From Manis javanica (Eukaryota; Chordata; Mammalia; Pholidota; Manidae), in the NCBI RefSeq assembly GCF_040802235.1, contig NC_133167.1, positions 13,260,501-13,324,500 of the forward strand: a stretch of 64,000 nt of DNA, given 5' to 3'. This document shows, piece after piece, positions 12,873 through 23,928 of the stretch. The notes below the pieces were generated by a model. That model did not search any database and had not been told where the DNA came from. It was given only the letters and a program-made list of their open reading frames with translations. Positions within the stretch are counted from its first letter, which is position 1. Each line of letters starts with the position of its first letter. Both the position numbers and the translations under genes were made by a program.

Positions 12873-13820
12873 AATGGATTTTGGTATTGAGCATGTAGGG
12901 CTCCTGTAACAAATAACCTAAATATATGAAAGTGGTTTTGGAATTGGGCAGTGGGAAGAGGCTGAAAGAATTTTGAAGAGCATGACAGAAAATGCCTAAA
13001 TTGCCTTAAACAGACTGTTAATAGAAATATGATGTTAATGACTCTACTAGTGAGTGTGCAGAAGGAAATGAGAAATACATTAGAGAAATACATTACTGGA
13101 AATGAGAAAAGAGTATCCTTATTGTATAGTGGCAGGAAAACGTAATGAAATTATGTCCTACAGTTGTGTAGAAGCAGAACCTATAAATGACAAAACTGAG
13201 ATTTCCAAGCAATGTGTTGGAGGTGTGGCCTTGTGTCTTCTTGCTGCTTATAGTAAAACTTGAAAAAGATAAATGCAGGAAAGAACTGGTAAACAAAAAG
13301 TAACCAGGCCTTGATGATTTGGGAAATCATATCGCAAGTTTCATATTGCAATTCAGTGTTCTGTCACAAAAAAGGCTATTTTAAGAGATTAAAATCAGAA
13401 GCTTTCAGCCATCTCAACAAAAGCTAAAAGCGTAAGATTGGATTATCTAGGAATGATCTGTTGAGGAGCCTCTTGTCTAACAGAGTGAATTCCTGTGACA
13501 TATACTGGAAACATATAAATTTCTCTGAAGTTTTTACCAATAGAAACACTGCCATCTTGGACTAAAAAAAAAAAACATAATATGAAGTAAAAGTTGATAG
13601 TAGAAGGAGAGAATAAAGAGAGAATTCAGTGGCTTGAGCAATCACTAAGTAGAAACATTGGAGTAAATTCTAGTTTATAAGTAGAATTCACCTGGAAATG
13701 TTGTAGTTTATTCCTTTCTGCAAGAATTGAAAGTTAGAATCAAAGACCCTTGGAGGCAAAAAGAACTACTAGATAATAAGAATTCCATTCCCTTCAAAGA
13801 AATATGAGACACCAGTAGGG
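12873..13820 (+). mobile_element. MaLR internal sequence (MLT1/THE1-int-like)
   Basis: Follows the LTR without a gap. Recognisable phrases in order are 'gaaagtggttttggaattgg', 'agaggctgaaagaattttga', 'gtcctacagttgtgtagaag', 'ggaggtgtggccttgtgtct' and 'aaaggctattttaagagatt', then 'gcaatcactaagtagaaaca'. This is the non-coding interior of MaLR elements, which are non-autonomous and mobilised by ERVL. No 3' LTR is found downstream, so the element is truncated. Confidence 0.72.
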
Positions 13821-14189
13821 AAAAAAAAAAGGAAAAGTAAGGAGCTTAAAAATCTTTGGGTGATTATACATTGGTGCTACTTAAGATAATAGCAATTACG
13901 TGACCGTTTTATAGATAAATTATATATATAAGCTTTTAGTTTAATCAATATTTATAATTTCTTGTTTGAACAGATGATCCCAGGATGTGATTCTTCTATA
14001 ATAAGCCAAACATGCAAGAATCTAAAGTGATAAAACATTTGTGGACAGAATAAAGATGTGATGACTTTGTATTTTTAAATCCTTCAGTTGATAGAGAGAT
14101 AGTGATTGTTTAAAGGCAGTGGAGGGCAATTCTTTCAAACAGTTTTACTTGTTTAAACTCCCCTTGACCGCCCACCTCCACTTCTTGGA

Positions 14190-14425
14190 TTCTGAATATA
14201 AAAACAGGTAACATTTGTAGTAGACTTACTATTTTCCAGGTCCCATGCTCTATACAACTAGAATAGATTATTTCATACATTTCCACAAGATATAATAATC
14301 CTTGTGGAAATCCATCATTTCCACACTATCATCTCTATTTTTTGGGTGAGGAAATTGAAGTGCATGGGAATAAAATAACTTGCCCATGTGGTGAAAGGCA
14401 GAGTAGGGATTTAAATTCATCTCTG
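14190..14425 (+). repeat. MIR SINE
   Basis: Shows the MIR series: an 'acatttgtagtagacttactattttcc' start, 'tagattatttcatacat', a small step with 'gaggaaattgaag', then 'taacttgcccatgtggtgaa' and 'gcagagtagggatttaaatt'. Forward orientation and close to full length. Confidence 0.8.
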
Positions 14426-14689
14426 TGTAATTCTGGAAGCACAGTTCTTAGCTACCACATTATCCTTCTTTTTAAGTATATGAAAATTATCTGCATATAT
14501 TCAATGAATCATATTTTTTATATACCTGAAGAGTAGCATCTCATTTCTAAAGCACAGGCTTCTCAGTATAGTAAATATGTATGGCACCTTCCCTATAATA
14601 TTCCTGCCTGAGTTTAGAGAGACGAACTGAAAAGTCTCTAAGTTGATATCAATTGCTTATGTGCCTCTAGAAAGGAGTAATAGTAGTTA

Positions 14690-14880
14690 ACATTGATTGT
14701 CTACATATTATCACCCAAATACTGGGCCATGGGCTTTCCATACTTTGTCTTGTTTAGCTTTCATTCATGAGGAAGCCTCTTTTATAAGAAGAAACTGAGG
14801 CATAGAAAGCTTATCAATCACCCTGAGGTAACAGAGCTCATTATTACAGTCAATGAAGATTTCACATCCATACTGAGACC
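14690..14880 (+). repeat. MIR SINE (partial)
   Basis: Contains 'aacattgattgtctacatatta', 'gaagaaactgaggcatagaa' and 'accctgaggtaacagagctc' in MIR order, forward strand. It lies about 270 bp after another MIR in the same orientation. Confidence 0.72.
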
Positions 14881-16390
14881 ACTATGATTTCGTGCTTCAT
14901 GTGTAGCTGTATGTGCATATTTTCACGTTGGAAAACAATATGTCACGTTAAACAAGCTGCTCATTTTTGGTCCTATTTAAATATTGAATGGGATTTAGGA
15001 GGGGAAAAATGTAATTACACAGCATGGGGAGGGCATAAATGTTTTGAGCCTGAAAATATCCTTTGGCAGCTCAAGACAAGATTCAGATGGTTTCTGACTG
15101 AGCTATCACCTCATAATCTTAGTGTTGAATAAGTTTTCCTCACCTCATTTGTGAACCACCTCAAAATCATGGGGCAGTTACCCCTTCATCCATTTTCAGC
15201 AGGGTGGTATTACCATTTCCCCAATCTGCCATGTCCCAGTGCAACCCGAGCCTCAAATCCATGTGGGTCCCTGAGTCATAAAAGTGGGAACTTCGCAACC
15301 AGATCAGATAAGCACAGGATGTTCCATTTTTAACAGCAAGATTTACAATTGAATATGGCCTCCTATATCATTTGTTAACATTTTAGACTATAAACTGATC
15401 TGAAAACAGTTTAGATTAGGGAACAGAAGGAAAGTCATTTCTAATCATAGTCTAACTGACAAATATTATGGTCTGAAATTTACTCAAACATTTTAGTGTG
15501 TTTTTCCCCCCTTGTTCATGCAGGAAATGACTTTGACTGCATAATAACAAATTTCAAAGGTTGACTCAATATTTCCCTGTTCTTATTTTCTTCTTCATGT
15601 TGAGGGAAACAAGACATGAGTTGTTGCTAAGAAAATGCTAATCGCCACCGACTGGTTTCCTGACATCTAAACAAGCTTACAGGTCCATCAACAGTACATT
15701 ATGAATCAAAGCTGGTTCAGATAATCTCACAGTCACATCAGTCATTGACTACTCTTGATAAACTACAAAGGGAAAAAGACTCATAATATTCTACAGTATA
15801 CTTTCCAGTCTCCCATCTGAAGAATTAGAATTTCAATGAGCTTAAATGCTGCTGAAGTGCATCCATAAGAAGAAAAACTCTGAGAAAATGTCAGTATACA
15901 TCAAAACTGTCCTCTTGAAAAGAAGGTTATGTTTTAATAACCAAAAGGCAGATGGGGCAGCTTACTGTGTAGTATAATATAAATGATACCCTCAGAGAAA
16001 CTCTTGTTCTAAATTTCTTTTCCATGGGGTTTGACCACAAAGGACACAACTCCCACATTTCTAATTTCTTTGGAATCTGGTGGGGTAATACCTGAGGTTA
16101 TGTCATGACAAATACCTAGAGAGAACAAGTTTTCAAGGGAAGGAAATCCAAGACTGGTAAGAAAATCCAGAAAGATATCACACAGGGAAGTGGGGTTGAA
16201 GGAACCAGAGATTGGTCTGGGATTGGCGGGCAACTGGAGACAAAGCAAGGGACTGTGTTGGGGTGGGAAATGAAGAGAGAAGGGACAACAGAGGAAGAGA
16301 TGGGTAGAAGGCAAGAGTTTTGGAAGAAATCTTATGAAAACTGGCAACTTTAAAATTTTGCCAGGAGTTGAGCTTCAATATATATAAATA
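14881..16390. other. Unassigned sequence
   Basis: No recognised gene. A purine-rich patch near 16250-16310 gives a Ser/Pro/Leu-rich 112-codon open frame on the minus strand (16009-16347) that has no known domain and is best explained by base composition. Confidence 0.45.
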
Positions 16391-16394
16391 GAGT

Positions 16395-16885
16395 TAAGTT
16401 GGCAATATTTATCAAGAGGCCTAAATGTGTTTATACCTTTGATTTAGCAGTTCTATTTTGAAGATTTGAGTCTAATAAAATAATCTTATATACAGGAAAT
16501 TCACATCATTATTTATAATACCAAAAACTTAGCAATTGCCAAAATGTCCAACCATAGGTTAATCACTGAGTAAATGATATCTACTCAATTAATCTTACAA
16601 ACAACTTAAAGCTATATTTTGAAGAATATATAACAAAAAGCTCATAATATAAAGTTGAGTTAAATAAGAAAAATACAAAATTGAATACAAAGAGCAATTG
16701 TTACAGTAAACATACATTGACATACTGACTGGGGCATCTCAGACTGTTCTAAGTGAATGTGTTTTGGTGATGAGGGTTACAGTCCATCAACCTCTGCCCC
16801 ATTCCATTGATTTTTTCTTTTGGCAATCTATATTTTCCAAATTCTCTTTAATAAACCAGTATTATTTTTGTAAATGGAAATTACT
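16395..16885 (+). mobile_element. Old L1 (L1M) 3' end
   Basis: Retains the L1 ORF2 C-terminal wording in decayed form ('agcagttctattttgaagat', 'tcacatcattatttataata', 'aaatgtccaaccatagg') and ends in an L1M 3' UTR phrase, 'tatattttccaaattctctt', before 'taataaaccagtattattt'. Forward strand, no open frame left. Confidence 0.7.
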
Positions 16886-17785
16886 TAAGTGTTAAACATC
16901 ATTATGAGCCCAAGGCTAGACCCCAAGGCTAGTTAGGTATTTATTCCTTTCCCCTGAAAGTCTTGAGTTTAATTAATGACAGCAATTCCAGAGAGAAGAG
17001 AGATTTTTTGAGTTAAGGATACAGGATTAATTTTTCTTCCCTAGCGAGTTTCTAAACAATAATTAAAAATTTACCACCAATGTAAGTAAGAAGACCACAT
17101 TAGGATTGTCATATCAGATCAATTTATTGTGTCCGTCTGATGAAATGTGTAAATGTAGTTGACTCTTGGTGGAAACTGTAATATCTTCAGGATAATTATT
17201 CAAAGTTTGCCTAAAAGTTAGCCAGAAAGACAGGTCTGGTTTTTAGGGTGACGTGGGGACACTTGAATCATCTGTCATCTTAAACGTCCAGTACTGGCTG
17301 ATCTTGATAGTAAGCAGATGAGCAGTACTGCTACCATAATTGGATTTTGTTAGGATGTGAGACAGAAATAGAGATGGATCTATTTTCTTCTTTTACAGAT
17401 TTGACATTTTAAAAGATATCCCTGCCAGGAGAGAAGTTAGTGAAGGCTGCTCTTTTTTCATGGAAATCTTAAAGAAAGACATGTTGTATGATGACTCATA
17501 TGACGGTGCCAGCCTATTTAAATGAGGACAGGGTTATTATTTTAATGCCGAAAGGAGCCTAAGAGTATATCCGATATTTCAGAGGAAAAGTGTTTACATT
17601 TGTAAATTAAATTATTATTTTCAATACTCATAGATGGGTTGGGGCCATCATTGAAATAGGAGGCTGCATGCAGAATATGGGGATTTGGATTTAGGCAAAG
17701 CTGCACGTGAATTCTTTATCAACTGTCTTGAGAAACATTTCAAATTGTTGATCCTAAATTTATTTATCTATAAAAAATAAATAAT
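16886..17785. other. Unassigned sequence
   Basis: Nothing recognised apart from a small local repeat, CCCAAGGCTAG twice near 16908-16933. Confidence 0.4.
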
Positions 17786-17789
17786 AGTA

Positions 17790-17915
17790 ATAATAACTAG
17801 GCACTAAGCAAACACTTTATATGCATCAACTCATTTATTCTTACATTGAGTCCATGAGGAAAGTACCATTAGGAATACATAAACCACATACATGAGGTAA
17901 CTGGCACCTTCCAGA
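17790..17915 (+). repeat. MIR-like fragment
   Basis: The 'gcaaacactttatatgcatc' then 'aactcatttattcttacatt' then 'gtccatgaggaaagtacc' order matches the central MIR module. Short and diverged. Confidence 0.55.
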
Positions 17916-18059
17916 GCAATACATGTGGGCCACAGTCAATCTGGTACCTTTCCAATACAATTCACAATCCTGGTCCACAGTCCACTAATAGACAAATAAT
18001 AAATGGTTTGTTAGAATACATAGCTTTTGCTATTTTCTATCCATTTGGACAAATCTGAA

Positions 18060-18445
18060 TAATTTGGGGTCTACTTAAACCAGGTCCTGAGACAAGGATT
18101 TGGGTGCAAATAATTTATTGGGGAGTGGAGAGGGAATAAAAGGAAAGGAGACAAGTTCAAAAAAGGGTGAATTCGTTAAGTGAGTCACTGCCTCATGCAC
18201 TTAGTGCTCAATCCTAACAGGGACCTTCTGCAAGACTGGTTGAAAAATTCCTCGATATCTCTTTCTACTAGGTGAGGGAGCTGGAGGATTTGTCAGTGCC
18301 TGAGGGTTACCCATGAGCCACTGGTTCCCCTGCTTCGGGTCTTCTCCACACTCACTTTGGCTGAGCACGATCCCACAGCAAGGAAGGGTCCAGGCCAGTG
18401 ACCTAAGGGCTGAGCAGAGGAGACCTTCACAGCTTCTGCTGCAGT
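18060..18445 (-). repeat. Interspersed repeat of uncertain family
   Basis: The phrases 'gggtgcaaataatttattgg', 'gctggaggatttgtcagtgc', 'acccatgagccactggttcc' and 'ggaagggtccaggccagtga' are familiar from a common mammalian interspersed repeat, but I cannot name it. The minus orientation is a guess. A 105-codon open frame on the minus strand overlaps it and is not called as a gene. Confidence 0.4.
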
Positions 18446-19140
18446 TACATAATGACCCAGTGAAACAATGAAATGTCAGGTTTACTCTGGAAGGAAAGGA
18501 TGGCCAAATTTCAGTCATTTTATATTTCCTTGATTTGAGTAGCTCAGATTTCTAAGTGTATGCCTTGCACAGACTCAGCAGATACCTCACATCTTCAGAT
18601 TTACATGAAACATAGATGCACAGAGGGACCATTTAGCAAATTATTCTAGCCGTACAGAACAAACAAATATAAACAGAAACCTGCTGCTGCTTGCCCCAAG
18701 CTCTGTGCTCCGCCCTCAGACATGGCTTTGAAGTATTAGGAAAGGATGTGGTCAAGAGGAGATCAGCAGAGGGATAGTAGGACTGAAAGAGAAAGAAACT
18801 TACAACCTCAAAGGCAAACGGAATTCAGGGACCTAGACCAACCCAGAAGAACAAGCTCTTTTGTAATACAGCATAACAATGAAGTAACAAATTCACTTTC
18901 CAAGGAAAGCAATGAAGTAAAGGCAGTAAGTATTTAGAACCAGGCAAGTGGACATGCTGAAAACCATGGCTCTTCAAGTCTGACAAATCCTGTGCTTTGT
19001 CTCAGGGTAGATGTTGAAAGCAGTTTGCTAGGACTTTTCTCAGCAGGGCATTTAAATGTAACATCCATTATGCTGGGCTTCTAGCAAACTGAACATAAAG
19101 GGCAGAGGCAGTGTGGGGGATTGAGAAATGGGGGTGGGAG
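18446..19140. other. Unassigned sequence
   Basis: No recognised gene or repeat. Confidence 0.4.
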
Positions 19141-19144
19141 AGAA

Positions 19145-19400
19145 GTTTATTCAATTAAGGGAAAGATGTAGGTCTTGGGGAATGAATTGGCAGTCCAATT
19201 TATCATTGGCTCTACAAAAAATGAAAACATGTCCCTTGCTTTTAAAAAGTACGTGTTATAGTAGGGAAGACAGATGTGCCAGTAGACAATTCTAATCCCC
19301 TCTGATAAATGCCACAATACAGTTACAAGATGGTGCTTGGGTGTAACAGAGGAAAAGTTAATTAGGACAATGGGAGGTCTGGGAAAGCACCCTCTTGTTG
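19145..19400 (+). repeat. Possible ancient L2-class fragment
   Basis: The wording 'tagtagggaagacagatgtg', 'gataaatgccacaatacagt' and 'gtctgggaaagcacc' follows an order common to an ancient mammalian repeat ('...gtagggagacagac...gataagtgctatgatagag...'). The 123-codon minus-strand open frame (19147-19518) runs antisense through it and has no recognisable domain. Confidence 0.35.
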
Positions 19401-20780
19401 CTAATGTTCTACAAAGATTAGGAGATTCAGCATAAATATTTAATCTGGGGATACGGGATGAATGGATAAGCTTGGAAACAGAAAGGACATCAAATGAAAT
19501 ATCAAATATTTCATCCATACGTGGAAGGCAAGAACAAGGGCGGGCTACAGCCCTCTTGCAAGTGGAACACCAGCATAGCAGAACAAGTTAAATAAGCTGC
19601 CGTGTGGTGTCATATCCCATGCATGTAAAATGAGTCTATTGTTTAATACTAAAGGTTCTTTATTCTAAGCATCTAATAGTAGATCCAAAAATTTCTTGAA
19701 ACACTTTTCAGGGAAGGAAGAATTTGGCTTCACTAATTATTGATTTTTTTTGTCTGAATTTAATTTATTTGTACAAACTTCAAAGCTTTGGGAATACTGG
19801 CATACCACCTCTTATGCCACCCCTCTGTGCCGCTGGGACGTGGACTCAGGGTAAGAAGGGACATTTGAGAAAAGCATCCTTTTATCTTGAGTGAGCCTGG
19901 TATGTGTGTGTGCATGTGTGTGAGTGTGTACATGCCACAAGCGGGCGGCATCAGGGACTTGCTATCAACCTTCCTTCACTGAAAACCTTCTCTCGAAAAG
20001 GCGCTGCTAAGACAACAAACTTGTCTGTGTTTGGCCAAGCCCACTCCCTAATCAGAGAGATATAAAGGGAAGCTCTTTTTGCATACATGGAAGGGACACA
20101 TTGGTGTCACTTTAATAAATTGCATCGTCTAATGGATGTTAAGGTATATTCCAGACAGCTGGCTGGAGCACTGGAACTCAGTTCCTTTGACAAGGATCAG
20201 ACAGATCCAGTATTAAGGAACCAGGAATAGCCTGGCAATAGCTTAAGTGCCTTCTAGTGCTGTCATCCATTACATGGGGTGGATACAATTTTATCTGACC
20301 GCCCCCGCCCTGCCCAGGGATTCTAGGTGGGGGTGTGAGATAGCCAGTCCTTGGGAGTCAGAATAGCCTGAGGAACTACAAAATAGGTGAGATGGGACTA
20401 GAATAGGGAAAGTGCTGGCAATGTGAACTTAAGGATAGCACAAAACTACTTCGATAAGCTCCATCTACGGTAATTTCCCCCAAGTCAACTTAGACCTGTA
20501 TTTTGGCTGCCCTTTTTATTAGATATTGCAGCCTGGGATGCTCCAAATATGGATGTGGATCAAAAAAAATGCTTGTAAAAATGCAATTATTTAACATTTG
20601 TTTAAATGTGAAAAAATCAATAATGAGTAAAGCCAAATCCTTCCTTCTCTGGAAGATATTCGAAAGAAAAAAAACTTACTATTAGTGGCTAGCATAAGGG
20701 AATTCTGTTATCAAAACTGTAGAATATACAGAGAAAGGAACCAGTGATTTTGGGGGAAAATTCTAACCCATCTGAATTCA
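19401..20780. other. Unassigned sequence with an imperfect TG-rich patch
   Basis: Contains an imperfect TG-rich run near 19900-19935. No gene was recognised. Confidence 0.4.
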
Positions 20781-20785
20781 TCTAA

Positions 20786-20970
20786 GCTGTGCTTCTCAAA
20801 TTTTAGTGTGTGTATGAGCTACCTGGACATCTTGCTAATTGCAGGTGTCATTTCAGTAGGTCTTGGGTAGGTGATAAGAATCCATATTTCTAACATGGTC
20901 AATTTCTAACATTTCTAAGGCCAATGTTATTTGTAGAGGGCCTTGCACTTTGAGTAGCAAAAGTCTAAAC
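20786..20970 (+). mobile_element. MER5A-like hAT-Charlie element
   Basis: Starts near 'gctgtgcttctcaaatttta', passes 'ctacctggacatcttgctaa' and 'tcagtaggtcttgggtaggt', and ends near 'ctttgagtagcaaaagtc', matching the layout of the 189-bp non-autonomous hAT element MER5A, whose ends read 'cag.ggttctcaaa' and 'tttgagaacc.ctg'. Terminal inverted repeats are decayed. Confidence 0.7.
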
Positions 20971-21149
20971 TGAGAGCTAGTTTATACCTCTTCACCATGG
21001 GCTTGCAGTTGCTGTGTCACTAGGAGAATGACTTCGTGCACATTTATCTGCTAAAGATAAATAACTTTCACATCATTGTGCTAAGAGGAATCTCTGCAAA
21101 AAATCAATTGCAGAAAGTATAAGGGACTTGGTATTTGTAAGATATGGGA

Positions 21150-21425
21150 TTCATTCTAAGCTGTACACCTATTAACTGTCTGACCCTTCATGAGTCATAT
21201 AACCTTGCTAAGACTCTGTTTCCTCAGTTGTAAAATGTGTAAATAATCTCTCTTCTGAATTTGGAAATAGTTTTTAAAAGCAATGATAGAGGCTAATATT
21301 GTGTGCTTAATATCTTTCAGTGACTATGAAAAGCCCTTTAAATATATTAATTCACTGAATCTTCACAACAATCCAGTAAAGTAAACACCGCTATTATTGG
21401 AGCCCCTGTGACTATTCACAATTTG
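21150..21425 (+). repeat. Two adjoining MIR fragments
   Basis: The first has 'tgtctgacccttcatgagtc' then 'gactctgtttcctcagttgt' and 'aaaatgtgtaaataatctc'. The second has 'ctttaaatatattaattcac' then 'atcttcacaacaatccagt'. Both follow MIR order on the plus strand; together they may be one element with repeated modules or two insertions. Confidence 0.65.
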
Positions 21426-21689
21426 ATTTAAAATGCATTACAAAGTTTATGAAGAATATAGTTGAATTTTCAGAGTAAGGGTTAGAGAATAGAAGTGTCT
21501 GTATTGTTTATTGCCCAGTCAGAGCATGTGGAGGTTCTCTGCACTGTCTAGGCACTATCTCTTTCTGCTCAGGTCTAAGAATATTCTCTTCATGTCCTTT
21601 ACTGTCAAAGATGCCACTCCTGGCAGTTTAATATCTCCCACCACAGAAAAAAGATAACAATTTCGTCTGAATTAATTTTCCATGCTGCA

Positions 21690-22815
21690 TAAAAAATTAC
21701 TTAAGACTTAACAATTTAACACCCATTATAGAAAGAACTGTCATATTCATTACAGAAAGAACTCTTAAAACTCAACAGGAAACAAACAACCCAATTTTAA
21801 AGATGAGTCAAGGATCTATACAGAAATCTCACTAAAGAAGATATGCAAATGGAAAATAAGCATATGAAAAGAAGCTCTGCACCACATGTCATCAGGGAAA
21901 TGCAAATTAAAACAATGAAATTACATTATATGCCTATTAAACTGGCCAAAATTTCAAAATGCTAACAACATCAAATGCTGGTGAGGATGTGGAACAAAAG
22001 GAACTGTCATTCATTGCTTGGAAATACAAAATGGTACAGCCACTTGGGTAGAAAGTTTGGCAGTTTCTTATAAACATATTTTTACTATAAGGTCCAGCAA
22101 TTATGCTTTCTGGTTATTTGTCCAAGAGGACTGAAAACTTATGTCCACACAAAAACCTACACAGAGATATTTATAGCAGCTTTATTTGTAATTCCCAAAA
22201 CTTGGAAGCAACTAAGATGTCCTTCAATAGGTCAATAGTTAAATAAACTGTGGGACATCCAGATAATGGAAGATAATTCAGCACTAAAAAGAGATGTGCT
22301 ATTAAGCTATGAAGATATGTGGAGGAAGCTGAAATGCAGATTATTAAGTGAAAGAAGCTTATCTGTAAAGGCTACATACTGTAAAGGCTACTTAGTTGCT
22401 TCCAAGAGATTTCAACAAAATGGTGTTCTGGAAAAGGCAAAACTACGGAAAGTGTAAAAATACCAGCAATTGCCAGGGATAGGGAGTGTGAGATTAATAG
22501 GCAGATCACAGACAATTTTTAGGGCAGTGAAAATATTCTGTATATACTATAATGGTGGATTACATGCTATTATACATTTGTCTAAGCCCATAGCATGTAC
22601 AATACCAAGAGTGAACCCTCATGAAAACTGTGGGCTTTGGTTGACTATGTTGTGTCAATGTAAGTTCATCAGTTATAACAAATGCATCCCTCTCCTTGTG
22701 GGACTTTGATAATGGGGGAGGCTATGCTTATGTGGGTACAAGGAGTATATGGGAAGTCTTTGCACCCTTAATTTTGCTGTAATCTAAAAATGCATTAAAA
22801 AATAAAGTCTTAATA
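21690..22815 (+). mobile_element. Old L1 (L1ME-like) ORF2 end and 3' UTR
   Basis: Carries the ORF2 C-terminal wording: 'gcatatgaaaagaagctctg', 'gaaatgcaaattaaaacaat', 'aatgctggtgaggatgtgga', then 'tttatagcagctttatttgt' and 'gtccttcaataggtcaata'. The 3' UTR contains 'accaagagtgaaccctcatg', 'gataatgggggaggctatgc' and ends with 'attttgctgtaatctaaaaa' and an AATAAAGTCT tail. This is an L1ME-type end. A small tandem duplication of CTGTAAAGGCTAC occurs near 22364-22394. Confidence 0.82.
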
Positions 22816-22825
22816 TACACACATG

Positions 22826-22852
22826 TGCACACACACACACACACACACACAT
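22826..22852. repeat. (CA)n microsatellite
   Basis: About 12 CA units, lying directly after the A-rich 3' tail of an old L1, a usual birthplace for such runs. Confidence 0.95.
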
Positions 22853-22859
22853 CCATTAA

Positions 22860-23915
22860 AACAGTATAAATGGAAATTCTACAATTAAAAAAAAAATCAT
22901 ACCTAAAGTGAAAAACTTACTGGTTGGGTAAAATTTCAGGTTGGGGATGGCAAAAGAAAGTCACTTAACTTAAAGATCAATCAATATAAATTATCCAAAC
23001 TAAAATACAGAGCCATTTTTTTTAATTGACAGAATCACTTTGATCTATGGGACAATATCAAGATGTCTAGCTTAAATGCAATTGGAGTCCCAGTAGTAGA
23101 GGAGATAGAAAATGGAGCAAAAAAGAAATGAAGATAATAATGGCTGAAATTTTTCTTAATTTCATGAAAAAGTTTAAGTAACACATTCAAGAAGCTGAGA
23201 CAACCCTAGTCAACATAAATGCAATTAAAACCATACTTAGGCAAATTATAGGCAAACTGCTGAAAACAAGTGATAAAAAGAAAATCTTGAAAACATTCCT
23301 AGGAAAAAAGACACATCACAAACTGGAGAACAATGATAAGAAGATGGCTAATATCTCATCAGAAACTATGACACCTAGAAGGTGAATGGAGCAACAGGTG
23401 TAAAAAGAAGACAACATCAACCCAAATTTAATATCTAGCAAAGATATCCTTCAGAAATGAATGTCAATGAAGATATTTTCTGAAAAACAGAAGCTGAGAG
23501 AATTAACAATCAACCCACAGATTTATACTATAAGAAATGCTAAAGAAAATCCTTTAAGCTAAATGGCAATAACACCAAATGGAAATTCAGATAAACAGAA
23601 AGAAATGAAGAACATAATAAATCATACATATGTGAAGAATCAAAATATTTTTTCTTCTTAAAATTGTGCCAAAAGAAACTGAATGTTTATTGCAAAAGTC
23701 ATACTGTTTCTCATTTTTAACAAATGTTGATATAAAATATATGACAATGACAGCATAAATTATGAGGGAGTAAATGGAATTAATTACTGTGCTGCAAGTT
23801 TTTTATATTTTATGTGAAGTGCTACAACATTAATTCTAAGTAGAATGTGATAAGTTAAGGATATGTATTTTAATCCTTGGAGCAACCACTAAATAAATAA
23901 AACAAAAGTTTTGTT
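22860..23915 (+). mobile_element. HAL1-like / old LINE sequence, part 1
   Basis: The segment reads like the 3' part of HAL1 (half-L1): 'aacttgaaaacattcctagg'-type wording, 'ctatgacacctagaaggtg', 'cagatttatactataagaaa', 'gctaaagaaaatcctttaag' and the closing 'aatccttggagcaaccacta'. It is interrupted by a younger L1 insertion and appears to resume downstream. No open frame survives. Confidence 0.65.
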
Positions 23916-23928
23916 AAAAAGTCAATAG
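23916..23928. repeat. Target-site duplication, left copy (AAAAAGTCAATAG)
   Basis: Identical 13 bp recur at 25674-25686 directly after the A tail of the truncated L1. It fits the L1 endonuclease preference for a TT/AAAA site. Confidence 0.88.

Noticed and set aside
16009..16347. 112-codon minus-strand frame rich in Pro, Leu and Ser
   Set aside because: Explained by a purine-rich tract on the plus strand.
19147..19518. 123-codon minus-strand frame
   Set aside because: It overlaps an ancient repeat in antisense and has no recognisable motif.
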